Below, piece after piece: positions 21,901-35,400 of a stretch of 64,000 bases of DNA; positions within the stretch are counted from its first letter, which is position 1, and each line of letters opens with the position of its first letter. This DNA comes from Cinclus cinclus. Lineage: Eukaryota > Chordata > Aves > Passeriformes > Cinclidae. The notes beneath the pieces were generated by a model. The model had not been told where the DNA came from. It did no database searches and saw only the letters and a list, made by a program, of their open reading frames with translations. The stretch spans positions 35,164,654 through 35,228,653 of the forward strand of contig NC_085052.1 in the NCBI RefSeq assembly GCF_963662255.1, given 5' to 3'. Made by a program: the position numbers and the translations under genes.

Positions 21901-24141
21901 CTTTTCAAATTCTGTGCCTTTTCTCACTTCCACCTTAGTTGCTTTACAATACAACAACAGGACAGGCTCCGTAAGTACTTTCTTTACTTCCTCCTTGGGT
22001 GATTTTTCCCCAACCCCACTCTAAGAAGTTGACCCTGTAAAACTTAATTTCTTCCCTCCTAAATCCTAATGCACTAGTATAAACTGATGCAATTTATGAT
22101 TAGAATTCAAGCTCTGGAAATGGCTTAAATTTCCAAGTTCAAGTTACAATGCCTTGAATTCTGCTTCTTTATTCCATCAGGTAACATATCAGAAGTCATT
22201 ACCTATGGTCACAAGAAGGTCCCTGAATAATTTTCCATGCTGGGTTCCAGGTACAAAAAAAAAAAAGAAAGATAATGTAAGATCAGATTCAAAACATCTA
22301 CAATGAGAAGGGTTTAATGATATATGGTGCTTCATTATTTAATTTAGATCTGTTATTCTACCCTAGTTGATAAGAAATGGCATAATATATTTGAAACGCC
22401 CTAAAAAGTTGTATAATCCTTTAAAGAAGTATTTTATCATTATTGACTCACCAGCTCTCAGGAGCACTGCATCACTGAAGTACTGGTGCTTTTCAGACAT
22501 TCACTCAGTAAGGATGACTTAGATTCATGGAAACATTTTCACATTTATTTTTGAGGGTGGGGGAGAGAAAGCAGGCTGATGGGGAGGCTCAGTGATTATA
22601 TGAGCAATACCACAGGCAAGGGGCACCCCCAGTACTCACAACCCTTTTCATCTGTTTGCCTTTGGTACCACATCAGCAAGGTCACAGCCTAAGGTAGAGA
22701 TGGCTTTTTGTTAGGCTTAACAGTTAAGGACCACACAATAACAAAGTCCCTTTTCACAGACTTCACAAAAAATACATGGGATAATTTTCCTAAATAACTT
22801 TTCTTACTTTTTTGGATGTATCTTGCAATTTTCTTAGGCACAAGTGATTCACAGGAGTATCAGCTTTTTAAAAGGGAAGGAGGATGGGAAGGAAAATTTT
22901 GATAAGAAAAAGTCTTAACATTGTACCTCACAAACAGTATTTCAGGACTCCATATTCCCACTATGCCCTTGAAGCTGAGCACCTGGAAAAATCCCATCTC
23001 CCTAATGAGTAACACTGTACACACTCACCATGTAACCCTCCAAGCAGCCACTGACTGGAATGACTCAGTCATTGTGAACACCCTTGTCCCACAGTTCCTG
23101 CAGTAAGAACATCAGCTTGGAACCTTTGCCCTGAGCTCACAGTGCTCATTCCCCCAAACAAACCTGTGTGTCTATCATTACAGCACACAGTGAAACCAGA
23201 GCATCAGAACCATCACAGCCCAACTCCTGGCAAAATAAGACTTTTGGAGCAGCACTTCTGTTAAGAAAGGAGGTTACTGAAATGTTTTCTCGTACCAGAA
23301 AAGCAGAGGAAAACCACCTTACAAATTAACATATATCCAAGAAGAAAGCTGTGACTACCTTCATGGAACACGCTCTATCCAAGTGCTTTGCTCTGAGGTA
23401 TTAATGGCTACTGGGAGGGGCCAGGGCAGAGCTGTAGAGCACCACTGAGCTGAGTTGCATGCCTGAATATTGATGCACATTACGGAGCCATCTGCCTGTG
23501 TGGAAGAAGTTGGTTAAGCTGCCGGACACAAACATCAATGCTGTGCTGGAATGCTGCACAGAAAAGCAGTTGGGAACATAAGCACTTGATATTCAAGACG
23601 CTGAGTTCACACACAGGAGGAACAAGGAAGAAAAGTGTGAGTCAAGCTGTTAAACTTTGAATTTCCTCCCTGTAAGGCAGAACAGAACCAAAACTATAAT
23701 AAATATAAATATTTATCCTGAACTATAATATTTCAAACATCCATTTTTCAAGTATTTTGATATCTAAGATACAACAGATTGCTGCAATTCCGGTTTACTT
23801 TTAGCAAAAATTAGATGATGCAGACATCACTATCACAGGCATACACAATCCAGAGGACAAGATCTAAGGATGCCTAATGCTACTACGTTTTCCCAAAGAT
23901 TATTCATACCTAATATGAGTATTAGAGGTTTCACACCATTTGAGCAGATATTCTGTCAGTCATCCTTATGATATATATTGCTGCAGCAGCACAACCCAGG
24001 CTGTGAACCTTTCTTTTTTGCAGCTACTGCACTTGTCTTGCTTTTTCACCAGGAGCTCTCTGTGCTGGACTTTGGAAAAACTAATTTACAATAAAGGAAA
24101 TGGATGAATTTTTTTTTTTTATATTGATCCAACAGTATCTT

Positions 24142-24143
<2 letters not shown>

Positions 24144-24177
<34 letters not shown>
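24144..24177. repeat. (CA)17 dinucleotide microsatellite
   Basis: This is an uninterrupted CA run of 17 units, followed by an A-rich stretch. A tract this long and pure is likely to vary in length between individuals. Confidence 0.95.
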
Positions 24178-24181
<4 letters not shown>

Positions 24182-25649
24182 ATCCCAACCAAAAATGAAA
24201 AAAACCCCACAAACCCACCAGACTCTCAGTTGTCCTTCAACCCCATGCCTGAGAATACAGCATCACAGATGAGAAGAAGGGAAAAACAACATAAACAGCT
24301 CTATTTTAAGATGATATTCATATACTTTCTGAGTAAGAGTCACTCATTTACTGCATAGAATGCTTATATTTTCAGACTGTTAGTAACCAAACAGAATGAA
24401 ATCTCTTGAATTTGTTTCTAAGCCCACAGTTTACTGAATTTTTTGTTAATCTGTAACCCCATGTTGATTACAATACTGGCTGTTAATGCAGATGCTAGGT
24501 TATGGTCACCTGAACATGAACAAAAAACACAAACCTGGTTCTCAGGATCATACAGAAGAAAGAGGAAGATCAAATCTTGTCCAGCACACATGAAAACTGT
24601 TTCCTGAATGCACCAATATATCAAATGATGCACACATATACGTATAAATTATAAAGATTTTTACTCTGCCCTAATGACAGTTCTTAACTGTAAGAAACCG
24701 AGCAACAGCCCTGAGAGAAAAACACTAACAAGGGGTGAAGGGGAAATTTAATTGTTTCATCTAGAAGAAAATTTTGGTCAGCTGGATATTGCCAAGAAAT
24801 CCTAAAACCATTAAGAATATGGTTATATCCACTGAGATATAGTGATCTTGCAGTTAACACTGGGCAAATAAAGTATCACTAACATATAAAGCTCTGGTTC
24901 CATCAATTATTAAAATTAATGACAGCATTTTTTCTCAAATCACAGCATGAATGAGAACAGAATACTGTTTTAACAAAATCCCCACAGTTGACTCTCCACA
25001 TCCCAGGTGAGACAGAATCACCCACCAAATGTCAAACATATATAGATTTTAGGAAAGTAGAGATCTATATCCAAGTTTTCTGATTAGTCATTTAGCCTTA
25101 AGAGAAATTTAATAAAAAACTGTATTTATTCCAAAGATACAGTTCAAGAACTTCAACCTGTGCCTTTAGCCCTCATATGCTGACATGATGCATAAAAGCT
25201 ACCCAGCTGTATAGGAGAAAGAAGGATCTTCACATGCTTTTGGTTTTCCTCTATACTAGCAGGTTCTTCTGCTGCTCTACAAGCTGCATTCCAAGCTGTC
25301 CAAACTGAGATTCTCTACCTACTCTGATATGCAAAGGCTGTAGGGAGAAGTGCATCAAATGCTCTTCTGACCCCCATTCAACCCAAATTACAGAATGCCT
25401 GCAGTCATGGGATATGTAACAGGGCAATCAGTTCTATGTTAAAAAACAGCACAGGAAAGCAAAGACAATGCCATTTTAAAGGTCCCATGATGATCACAAG
25501 TGAATGAACGAAGGATTTGTGTACCAAGACACTCAGTGAAGCCCTCTGACTTGGGAGAGTGTCAGTCTATTTCTTCCTATGGCCATTCTCACCAACCAAC
25601 ATTTGGCTACCTTAGCTCAAGTCAATTCCACAGATTTTCTTTAAAGAAA

Positions 25650-25669
25650 GACAGACAGACAGACAGACA
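25650..25669. repeat. (GACA)5 tetranucleotide microsatellite
   Basis: Five perfect GACA units in a row. Short but uninterrupted. Confidence 0.9.
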
Positions 25670-26412
25670 CAAATAGAAACTGCAGTTACCCTCATCTTAA
25701 ACAGGTTTGAAAAGGAGCAAACGTGCAAGTTTTACACAGCTCCTCCCAGTGTCCTCCTGCACCACTTCCACAGCAGCCAGCAGCTGCCATGGGTGGGAGA
25801 AAGCCTCGCCTGTTTGGGTGGAGACAAAAATCCCAGTCAGCTTCTTTGCTGACTCTTCAGCAGCAGCTACCTTAGGCCTCTAGTCTTGTATCTGCTAGTG
25901 CAGCCAGGCAACCTTCCAGAACTCAGGGCCAGCAGATCCACTTAAGTATCTCCCCATATCCCTGTGCATTCTGCAACAGAAAAACCTTTCCAAAACCAAC
26001 ATAACTTCGATTTTGTAGTTGAAGCAAAGCCTTCTGACACAACTACACACTATTTTCTTTGACGTGAAGGATTGACTGCTGATGTTTTATTTCCTCAGGA
26101 TATTACAGGCATGTCAGAAAATGCCTGTAGTCCACTGAAACTAGGAGAAACTTTCCAAAGCATTTGCATTTGCTGTGTAACTTCGGGCATTTTTTTTTTT
26201 TTGTATTTGCATTATCTATTACGGACAATCAAGTACTTACCAGACAGCAGCTTACATTAAACATTATTTCCTCTGTTATAAATGAGAAACAAAGTCTGGA
26301 TATTTAGCAAAATTTAAGTTGCTTTATTTGGTATAGACGGAGCAAGCAGCGCTGGGGAAGGTGAGGGGTCAGCGCCCACTCCACGCTCCCTCGAGCCTTG
26401 GTTTGCAGCTCC

Positions 26413-26420
26413 TTTTTATA
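26413..26420 (-). promoter_or_regulatory. TATA box of the solo LTR
   Basis: TATAAAAA on the minus strand sits about 85-90 nt before the AATAAA of the same LTR, a normal U3/R arrangement. It is a strong match to the TATA consensus, so the LTR may keep core promoter potential. Activity is not shown. Confidence 0.65.
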
Positions 26421-26526
26421 GGATGGTTTCCTTGTAGTCTCCAGACAGTCTGGCAAGTAGCTATGTGGTCTTGGTAGATAAGGAACAGTAGACGTGGGGG
26501 GTCTGGTCTTAACAGATAAGTTGCAA

Positions 26527-26630
26527 TTGATTACACCAAGGCAGGAAATTTGTTATTGCAAAATCTTTCAGGCTGCACTTGATTATACAAAGGCAGGAAA
26601 TCTGATTTTGCAGTATCTTTCAGGCTGTGG
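26527..26630. repeat. 52-bp tandem duplication in the U3 of the solo LTR
   Basis: The unit at 26527-26578 (TTGATTACACCAAGGCAGGA at its start) is repeated at 26579-26630 with about ten mismatches. Both copies end in ATCTTTCAGGCTG. Duplicated U3 segments often act as enhancers in retroviral LTRs; that role is inferred here. Confidence 0.85.
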
Positions 26631-29600
26631 GAAACCCCCATTTTACAAACTGGTATCAAATACAATTTACTAAAAACCACAATATTCATAACAGGGGGAT
26701 TTAAACAGAATGATTTAATCATATATATTTTTCTCTATCTAATGTCCATGCTTCATTTCAGACCTAAGTATTCTGCTTTATACAAACCCCAATGCTTTTA
26801 TGATTAACACGAATCTTTTATCAATTATCACACCTCCCACCTTACTTTGTACCTAACTGCCAACAACTAACACCAGCTCAAAGTAACTAGGGCAGTACAA
26901 GATTTTCTTGAATTATAGAATAGTTCCCAATACTTGAGTGTATTTTGAGATTTTTGCTGAGCAGGGCATAGAGTAAAGAACATGGGCACACACACAGGAG
27001 GTCACAAGAAGAATGGTGCATCATATAAACCAGTTTATATGATATAACTGAAACATAGCTCAGCAAATGAACAAGCATGTATTAAAAAATAGAAGTTTAA
27101 CACTACATTGTTACTGTGGATAGCTGTTGTATTAGAGCCCTCAGACTCTTAAAAGCATTCACATGACAAATACACTCAGAGGCCTCTGATACCCTAGACA
27201 ATGATAATTTTTTTTTAATATTCAGTACAACAAGGATTACAATCATCTGTACTTGTGGTCAAACTTAATTCTTTGTGCAAATTGGAGTCTGAGGGGAAAG
27301 GAAAGGCTCATTAATATAAATTACAGAAGCAAGTGACAAGAGTGTTGAGTTCTTTCCCCTACAAGGGGACAGACATCCTGAACCAAAGAAAGTCAATTAA
27401 ACACAACGGACAATCTGAATTAGTGACTACTAGCCCTGATGCAGATGCTTTCTGAGTCAAAAAAAAGGACAAACTGATAGCCTGGTGTATGCAGGGCTGC
27501 CCTTTTTTTGTGCTTTGTAAGCAATTACAAGCAAACATTGTCAATGCTCCAAGTCAGGAGAAAGCTATGTGTGTCCAAGGCAGGGTGAGAACCTCCCCCA
27601 GGACCACTGGACCATGTCTCTCACCCAGTCCTGCACTGGGGGCATTTGTTCATGACAGAAACAATCCTTTTTCCACTCAGCCCAGGTGGGGAATGAGCTC
27701 TTGTTTCTGTGCAGTGCACAACCTACACCTGTGCACACAGCAGGACTGTGCAGGGACCGGGCAGCTGCTTATTGACTCAGCACCATCAGCTCCACACTGC
27801 TGGCTGCTATGAATAAAATCCACGTATTGGCAAAAGTGTCATAACTTTAGCATTTTCCCCAGATTGCTCCAGAACTCAAGACACTGACTGCAGCTGTACC
27901 AGAGCTATTACTTGACTGTAAAGGGGCACAAGGTGACAGCTGCAGTGGAAAAGCAGAGTGACAAAGGCCCCAGAAGGAGGAGATCCCCTTACCCCCAGCC
28001 AGCTCCTGAACATTACACCAGCACATAACACTTTCACAGTAAAGGAGACCAACCACACACCAGTGGAGCTCCTCTGAGTCATTTAAACGTTGTTGGCAAC
28101 TGAAAAGTAAAGGAGTCATTTCCTGTGCCAAGATCACGTCTCTTGAACCACCCAGGTCTCAGCACAGTAATTCTGCACTCTTTTCTAGGTATTTGCAACA
28201 TATGCCTCTATAAAAGCCAAGTATTCTCTTTCTCGTTACTTAAATCAGAAGGACATCTCAAAAGAGGAGGAAAATTTATATAAAATAATAATCAGAATAG
28301 TAAAGCTGGAGTTCTGTTAAAAAAATATATATATATTCTCCCTGATCTGGTTTTGAACCTTTTAGATAACAAAACGAAAAAATATCACTGATTTTTTTTC
28401 ATGCTTATTGAATATTCTTAGAACAGCTGTACCTGAATTTCCATTACTAATCAAATTATTCCTATTAAATACTTAAGTCACACACTGACATTATTATCCC
28501 AAAAGTTATTTTTACACATTCATGAGAGTTCTATTTGCTAAGATATTGATGGCATGGTCCATACCTGAGGATGCACCCAAATCTTACTAAGGACCAGTGA
28601 GCCAAGAAGGAGGTTCCTGGAGGACCCAAGTCCTCAGAGCAGCAGAATGCAGATTCCTGATGCCAGTAGCTCCCACAGAGCTCTGCACTACTCCAATTCA
28701 CACTCCTGTTTGCAGGTTTGGTTGTGCCTTTCTACACAAAACATGGAATTTAGATCTAGAAAGCCTCCAGAGCATCAGCACAGCTCAGGAATATTTTGCC
28801 AAGTGCACTCCTAGAAGCAGGAGGCAGGCTTTGAACACAGCCTGAGTTAACCCTATCAGCTCCCTGCAGCCCCACTCCAGCCTGGCTGCAAGACACACCT
28901 GTGGCTCCTGCTGCAGCTCAGGTGAACATGCCAGCTTTTCCTCAGCAGGGAAGGACTGACAAAGGAATCAGGACCCCCTCAAAAGGCAAGCAGGGACAGG
29001 CAGCTGCAGAGGAACACCTCTTTCTCAGCAGAGCTACAGGACATTTTTCTTGCTTTTGTTGCTGTGCCAACTAACAAAAGCATGCTGATCTAACTTCCCT
29101 TCAGCTCAATGGCTGACAGGCAAATTATTTTAAAGACAGCACAGGTGAGCTTCACTTGAAAGAAGTAAAGCTGCTGTAGGAACCCTACAGACTGCAAGGA
29201 AGAAAAATCAATACCTCTCAAAAAAATCCTCCAAAAACAAACCAAACAACCCCACCAAAACCCAGAAAAACAAAATACAGCATATCACACACAACCAAAT
29301 AAATAAACCCCAAGTGTGTCAGGTAAAAACACAGAAGAACTATTCACTGGTTCAGTGTCAGTCACACCTGGCCCAAGTACAGTATGGGAAATCCCAGTTC
29401 CCATTACTGTGCTTTATTAGAGTGGTGCAAAGTGTAGTGTATCAAGGGGATGCCGTACTAATTCAGAATTCTAACAGCATTATTGTCAAAAGTCTCTATA
29501 TTTCCAACTGATAGCAGTCAATACCTTTCCAATTCATAATGCCACACTTTAATTAAATTATCTTATAGTAAGTACACTAAAACCTCTGTTACTTGATTGA

Positions 29601-32395
29601 ATTTCAATTACAGCTTTCAAATTCTCAGCCTTGCTTGTGAAAGGTAATCTTAGAAAACAGTGCCATCTAATGCTAAGGAGCATAAAAATAAAAACTAATA
29701 AATGCAAAAAATAATGTTGCAAATTTGTTTTATACTGATTTTTCACACAATTTCCACACTCAGTAATAGCTAAATAGAATTTTTAAATGCATCTGCCAAA
29801 TGACGTATCTTTTATGACAGCAGGAACACCTAGTTCAGGTGAAGGAGAAGCACTTGTACTTGAAAAATAAATTCCCAAATCACTGTGTTCGCTTGATATT
29901 GCTTGAGAGCACCAGGGAAACTGAGGGTGTGTTCCAAACTAGAGCTTTTTGTAGCAGTGAAAAATAAATGATAACAAATAAGATTACTTGCAAATCCAGA
30001 TACTGAACAGCTCCAAAGAAGATGCAAAATAGGGCTGTCGTTAGCCACAAGTCATAAAAATAATAATTTACAGTGGAAGAGTAAACACCATTCTGTGGTG
30101 TTCTTGGTTAGCTTTGTACTATATGTGCTTTTAAATGCTCTTTTATGCAGGAGAAGTAAAATGAGCAGGATCCTAATGCACAGAGGAAGAAACAAATGAA
30201 CTTGCCTCTTCTAGGACAAGTCTCCAAACATCCATCAGCTTCAAGCAGTCTGGAGCAAGAACTTTTCTCTCAAAATGTTCTGGCAAACAGCTTCCTGAGG
30301 CTGGTTCTTACCCAGCAGAGAGGTCTATGCACAACTGACAAAACCAGATTTGCTTCCCATAATCTGAACAATGTATTTAAGAGCTGACAGGCACACAAAC
30401 ATAACCCTGAATGAATCAAAACACAGAAAGACAGAACTACAAAGTTAATCTCAATTTTAATGAACATGGGAAAACCAAGGAAAAACTGCTTCTTTATAGT
30501 TCAAATAATTCACATACTAATATCCAGCCCTGACCATTAAGAGAAATTCACAACGAACTGAATCCATGTATTAATGGTGCCATGTATTCATTCAAATTAC
30601 ATGAACAGAGCATCTGCATAAATTTTCAGCCCCTGGACTTTTAACTCATTCCATTACAGATTCTGAGGAAAATCCTATTTTCACTTAAAACAGCCTTATA
30701 CACATCACACAAAAAACAGACGCGGCTAAACAGTGGCTAAAATACTGAGAAGTCATCTCTAGGAAGATTGAAGGTTTGTCTAAAGGAAATACAAAGGATC
30801 ATAAATACTGTCAGACTAGATGTCAGAACATGATCAAAGATAAAGAACACAGAGTGTTTTAAGATCAGCTTATAAGACTCATAAAACCTAGTAACACATC
30901 CTTCTTCAAAAGGACCAAAATACCTGTCTAGCAATCTGCAAAAACAGTTACTGTTCAAGGTATAAAAGGAGTGCTCAGGGAACACAATGTTATTGCATTA
31001 AAAAAAGAAAAAACAAGCAAAAACAAACCAACAGTTTTCGGTTAATTTTGAACTAATTTTTACAGTAAGACTGCTTAAAGGTAGATCCTTACAGCATAAA
31101 GCATATGATAGCACTTTTCCACCACCTTCCAATCAAAGGGCTGCTGGAAGACACTGCAGTAAGAGATGAGAACTTTTACTCTGAACACTACAAAATAACA
31201 AGCCACTGGCACAGGTGGTACTCATCTGTGACCTTCTGGGCAAATCCATGGGGCAAGAACTGCACTGTCAACTATGCTGGAAAACCTCTGGCCTAAAAGT
31301 GACAAACAAAAGAAGTCTGGGTTACACATAAGGTTCCCATTTTGAAAATCAGTTCCAGGACAGAGAGGCAAGAACACACCAACAGATCTGACACCTGTAG
31401 ATGGAGAAATGCTAGAAACCATTCTAAGGGTAGTCTCTGAGCTCACAGATGGGTGTGATATACTGGGAAAGGGTCAGCATGGATTGTGTAGCAGTGCACG
31501 GAATTCATCAAATCCATGGGTATTCTCTAGTAGCCATACAGTAAAGGACTGCTCAGTTGACATAACATTTCAAAGTAGCTACAAGAAATTAAGTTGGCCC
31601 AATTGGAAGGAAGAACAGAAGGAAGCATTTACATAACTAAATAACTAGTTTTCATTTATAAGTAGCTGTAAGTAAAAAAAAACAACAATACAACAGAATA
31701 AGTAAGTAAAAAGGATCTTCAGTTTCTTTTTTTACTTATGCATCTTAGCAATTTACAAGTGTTTCTACATAGAATTCTTATCTTTCCAATTCTATTGTTG
31801 TATCTATGTGGATTTTCTTTGGTAAAGCCTCAGACTCAATCAGAGTACACTTCCCTTCTCTTTCAACCATGCCATTCCTTTATGACATCCAAAGATTTAA
31901 TCCTCAAACCTATATGTCTAGTGCTCAGACACATTTCCAAGTAATTGCACCAAAGTTGGTGTTTCAAAAGAGCTTGTTTTTTTTTGCGGGGAAAGATCTA
32001 CCTTTGCCCCCAGTTCTGAGCAAAGCTTCCTACATTCTCACGCTTTGTCTCCAGAACATGGCTTAAATAGAAACTGCTAGAGAAGATGTAATTCTGTTCT
32101 AAGTTCCCTCAGTAGCCTGTTTACCTGGGCAGACACTGAAACGTCTCTTGGCAAGTCAGCAGAATTCACACAGCTTTTTCTTCGCAGGATAATGAACTGG
32201 TCACAGCACAGGGATTTTCAGCAAACAATGGAACACCACAGTGGAACACAAGATAAAGGAGGGGAGAGGGAAACCTATCTGCTTCTTCTTTCAAGTGTTC
32301 TGTGATAACACAGCTGCACAAATTAGTGATGGTGTTAACCAAAGCATGTTTATTTTCCTTTCCATCATATACAGAGGTATAATGTTTTGTTTCAT

Positions 32396-32458
32396 TTTCA
32401 TCATCATTTAGGCAGATACAGATTTCATGCAATATCTGCCTAAATGACTATGATGAAA
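32396..32458. other. Long stem-loop (inverted repeat), 23-bp stem
   Basis: The left arm is 32396-32418 and the right arm 32433-32458. The inner 14 bp (CATTTAGGCAGATA with TATCTGCCTAAATG) pair perfectly around a 14-nt loop. The outer 9 bp (TTTCATCAT with ATGATGAAA) also pair, separated on the right arm by a 3-nt bulge (ACT). The transcript of either strand would fold into a hairpin of about 63 nt. Its size and bulge resemble a microRNA precursor, but no known family is recognised. It could also be a remnant of a small inverted-repeat transposon. Confidence 0.8.
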
Positions 32459-35400
32459 CAATTTTAAGAATTCTGCAGCAAAGGAAGCTTTACACTACTC
32501 CCTTCTGGTACAATGTGTATTTAACACATGAATAGGTTTTGCAATATAAAAATATACACTATCATTGTGAATTTTGGTGTAAGTTCTATGTACCAGAGGA
32601 TGTATGCAAGTTTGGTCTTCTTTCTACAGAAAAAAGCAGTATAAATAATTCTGATGGTTCATGGCCATTTTAAAATTTGCTACCTCTAACATACCATGTG
32701 CCATTATGAATCATCACAGGAAGAATGTTTTGATGATGTATGTCACAATTTACAGGCTCTCCTGATGAGGCAGATAATATACTAATGTAATGAATTCCAG
32801 GGATTTAGCAGGGGAAAAAATCACTTTTGTTCTCTTTAGATGATTATACAGACATATGCTATGCTCAATTCACCCCACTGACACCAGAATTTATAAAAGC
32901 AGATATCCAACAATGTCATGGTGTCAGGAAAGGATAAGGCCCGTGTCCAGCAAACACATGACCAGCATGTTTAGTTGCCTTGCATCCTTCCATGCCCTGT
33001 GAATGATGAGAGCCTTGACTCCCACTTTAATTTAGCAGCAGTATGATTGCCACAGGTCAGCATGCACATGACACCAAACTGACTCATGTATTCCATGCTA
33101 CAGTCACTTGAGGAGAGAACCAAGCAAATACAACATCATGATACTGTAACCAGAACCATAGGAAATCATAAACTGCCTCTCTAACACTTCCGGTAAAATC
33201 TATTCTGAAGTGATCAAATTAACTTCAGGTTCAAGGTAGGGTGCACAGCAAAAGACAGAATTTTAGACTTTGCTCTGTTGCCTTCCCAGCTAAAAGAAAA
33301 GAGACTCTCAAATTTCACTTCATTTCAACTTCCTGATGCAAATCTCTTATAACCTGTTAAACATCACAACAAATATTGCTCCAGGTAAGTGTAATTGACA
33401 TTACCGTGCAGTCAAAAGTGAGGCTATAGCTCCTTCAGAGCACAAAAGTTCTCTGTAAAGGATTAGAACATTCCAATTTAGTTAGGTATGATTAGCAGCA
33501 TGGTGTTACAGTCACATGATATTCAGGATATCCACATATTTATTTTCTGCATCTTCATGTCCAGCTCCAGAGACTTCTCTGGGAAGCCACACTGCTTGTG
33601 TCACCCAGGGACAGCTGTCCCACAGCTGCTCTAGATTGGCAGTGGGCTCAGAACGGTGATGGCTGCAAAGCACTGAGGGAGATGCATGTCACCTATAAAA
33701 AAGTTTCCAGCCCCTGCACCCATGGCACTGGTGTGACCAGGTCAAATCAGACGCACATTGAACATGGGAGGCACAGGGGTGAGGATCATTAGGCTGCACG
33801 TCCCACTGTGCCTCAGCACTAGCAACAATTCCTTAACACAGTGTATGGGAGGTAGATGTCAGTCCCACCCATCAGGAGCCCTGCAGCAGTTAGAAGCTGA
33901 AACATCGTGTGGAGCTGGGAAATGTGCTGTCTCCTCAGGGCACTGCTGAGCTGTGGATGTGCTGCCACTGCCCCATCCTGACATGCAGGACACAGGCAGT
34001 GTCCCTTCACTTGTGCCACAGCAGCCTCTCTCTCCAACTCTCTCCCAAGGCCAACAGACTCAATTTGGAATTACATGAACATTACCACAAGCATAACCCT
34101 ACAGAAGTTGCATTTTGGTTCACAGTACATTCGATCCTTCTGCCTGAAAGTCCCTTTGTCTGGTGAGGCCAGCTAAAGCACAAATGCTTTACACACATTT
34201 TGACAGCATGAGGCATTAAAAACAGATTCTTCTTTTTGATCATTACATTCAATCTTTAAATTTTCCAAATTTGCATTATTAAGTAACAATTACATGATAG
34301 GCTTCTAAATACCCATCCAGTACATTGTTCTCATTATCTAATGCAGTTTGAAGTACAAACCAAAAATGGTCACTAGAAATTTGTCATGGAGCTGTTCACA
34401 TGCTGCACTCATTTCCTACCCAGAGTGCATGGCTTCTTGAGAAGATAATTCTAATTTAAGTCTTGACAAGACTACAATGTCTTTTAGAACTGTAATGAAA
34501 AGAAGTTTCTGCACTGTGCTCCCTTGCACACAACACTAACAAGAGAACAGCAAAGCTGCTGTTGATAATGAAAGAATTTTGACTCCAAAGTCAAAATGGG
34601 AAAGTGTTTATCACTACTTTGGGTTTCAGACACATAGAAAGGAAAAACAAAATAAAAACAAAGTGATCCCACAGTGTTCAGCTAAAACAATGCTAGAATT
34701 ATACATCTATTCTATTCCAGTAAAACTACTTCCATAACAGTCTTTCTCTTCCCTTTCAGCTACATAGAGCTGCTTCTGTAGAAACACACAAAGACCCCCT
34801 GGAACGACCCTAAGGCAGCACTTACCCGTACTAGATCAACTTCCAGTTGTCTTCCTCAGATTAAGTATTCCCAGTAATTCAGAGCCCCACTGTCCAGGCT
34901 CTACTGTGAGTTTGTGTTCACCATCTCCACTGTCCTATCCTTGCCAGTTTTTTAACGTGTCTTTCATTGTTGGAGAAGAAATCCCTACTCTCTTTAATGA
35001 GCTACATATCCAATCATGACAATGAATGCTTTGTGTGCACTTTCAAAGCAAATTATTTCTAGGATCAACATGTCATTTTATATCTACCTAGCAGAGAGAG
35101 AAACATACTCTTGCTCATTTTATATATTGATTAGATTGTACCTCAGATAATTTTATCACTAACTACTCACTTCTAGTCAGAAAGGTAGGGATTTCTACAG
35201 GAATCCAGCTCAGTGTTAACAGAAGGAACCCGATTTGAAATTTTTCATGCTTTAGGCCTCATTTATACGAGCCCATTGATTTAAACCTTGATGGGTCTCA
35301 TGGAAATACTGAGAAGGAACAGACAGAAATAACTAACTCAGCTTCACAGAACTACCTTCAGCTTACCTGCTCTTCTTTCTCATCAGAATCTATAAATGGA

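Larger units (their letters stand above)
15009..26273. other. AT-rich non-coding DNA with simple repeats
   Basis: No exon, RNA gene or further transposable element could be recognised. Open frames are short (at most 100 codons) and composition-driven. It holds a TA-rich simple repeat at 18868-18925, a CA microsatellite at 24144-24177, a GACA run at 25650-25669 and scattered A or T runs (for example 17455-17469 and 24109-24120). Confidence 0.6.
26274..26693 (-). mobile_element. Solo LTR of an endogenous retrovirus
   Basis: On the minus strand this 420-bp unit starts TGTTATGAATATTG and ends ATTTATAACA, so its ends form an imperfect inverted repeat. It has a good promoter layout: TATAAAAAGGAGC (plus 26408-26420) and then AATAAAGCAACTT (signal at 26323-26328, minus) about 90 nt downstream. 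Upstream of the TATA box lies a 52-bp tandem duplication. Neither flank shows a primer site, polypurine tract or retroviral gene, so it is a solo LTR left by LTR-LTR recombination. I found no matching target duplication (CCTC on the left, GGGGG on the right). It is unrelated in sequence to the LTRs at 7897 and 14655. Confidence 0.85.

Noticed and set aside
24144..24177. Repetitive array that might suggest CRISPR
   Set aside because: It is a plain CA microsatellite with no spacers, in a vertebrate genome.
31105..31636. Pair of neighbouring plus-strand frames that could be exons
   Set aside because: No similarity to a known domain, and I could not define convincing splice sites around them.
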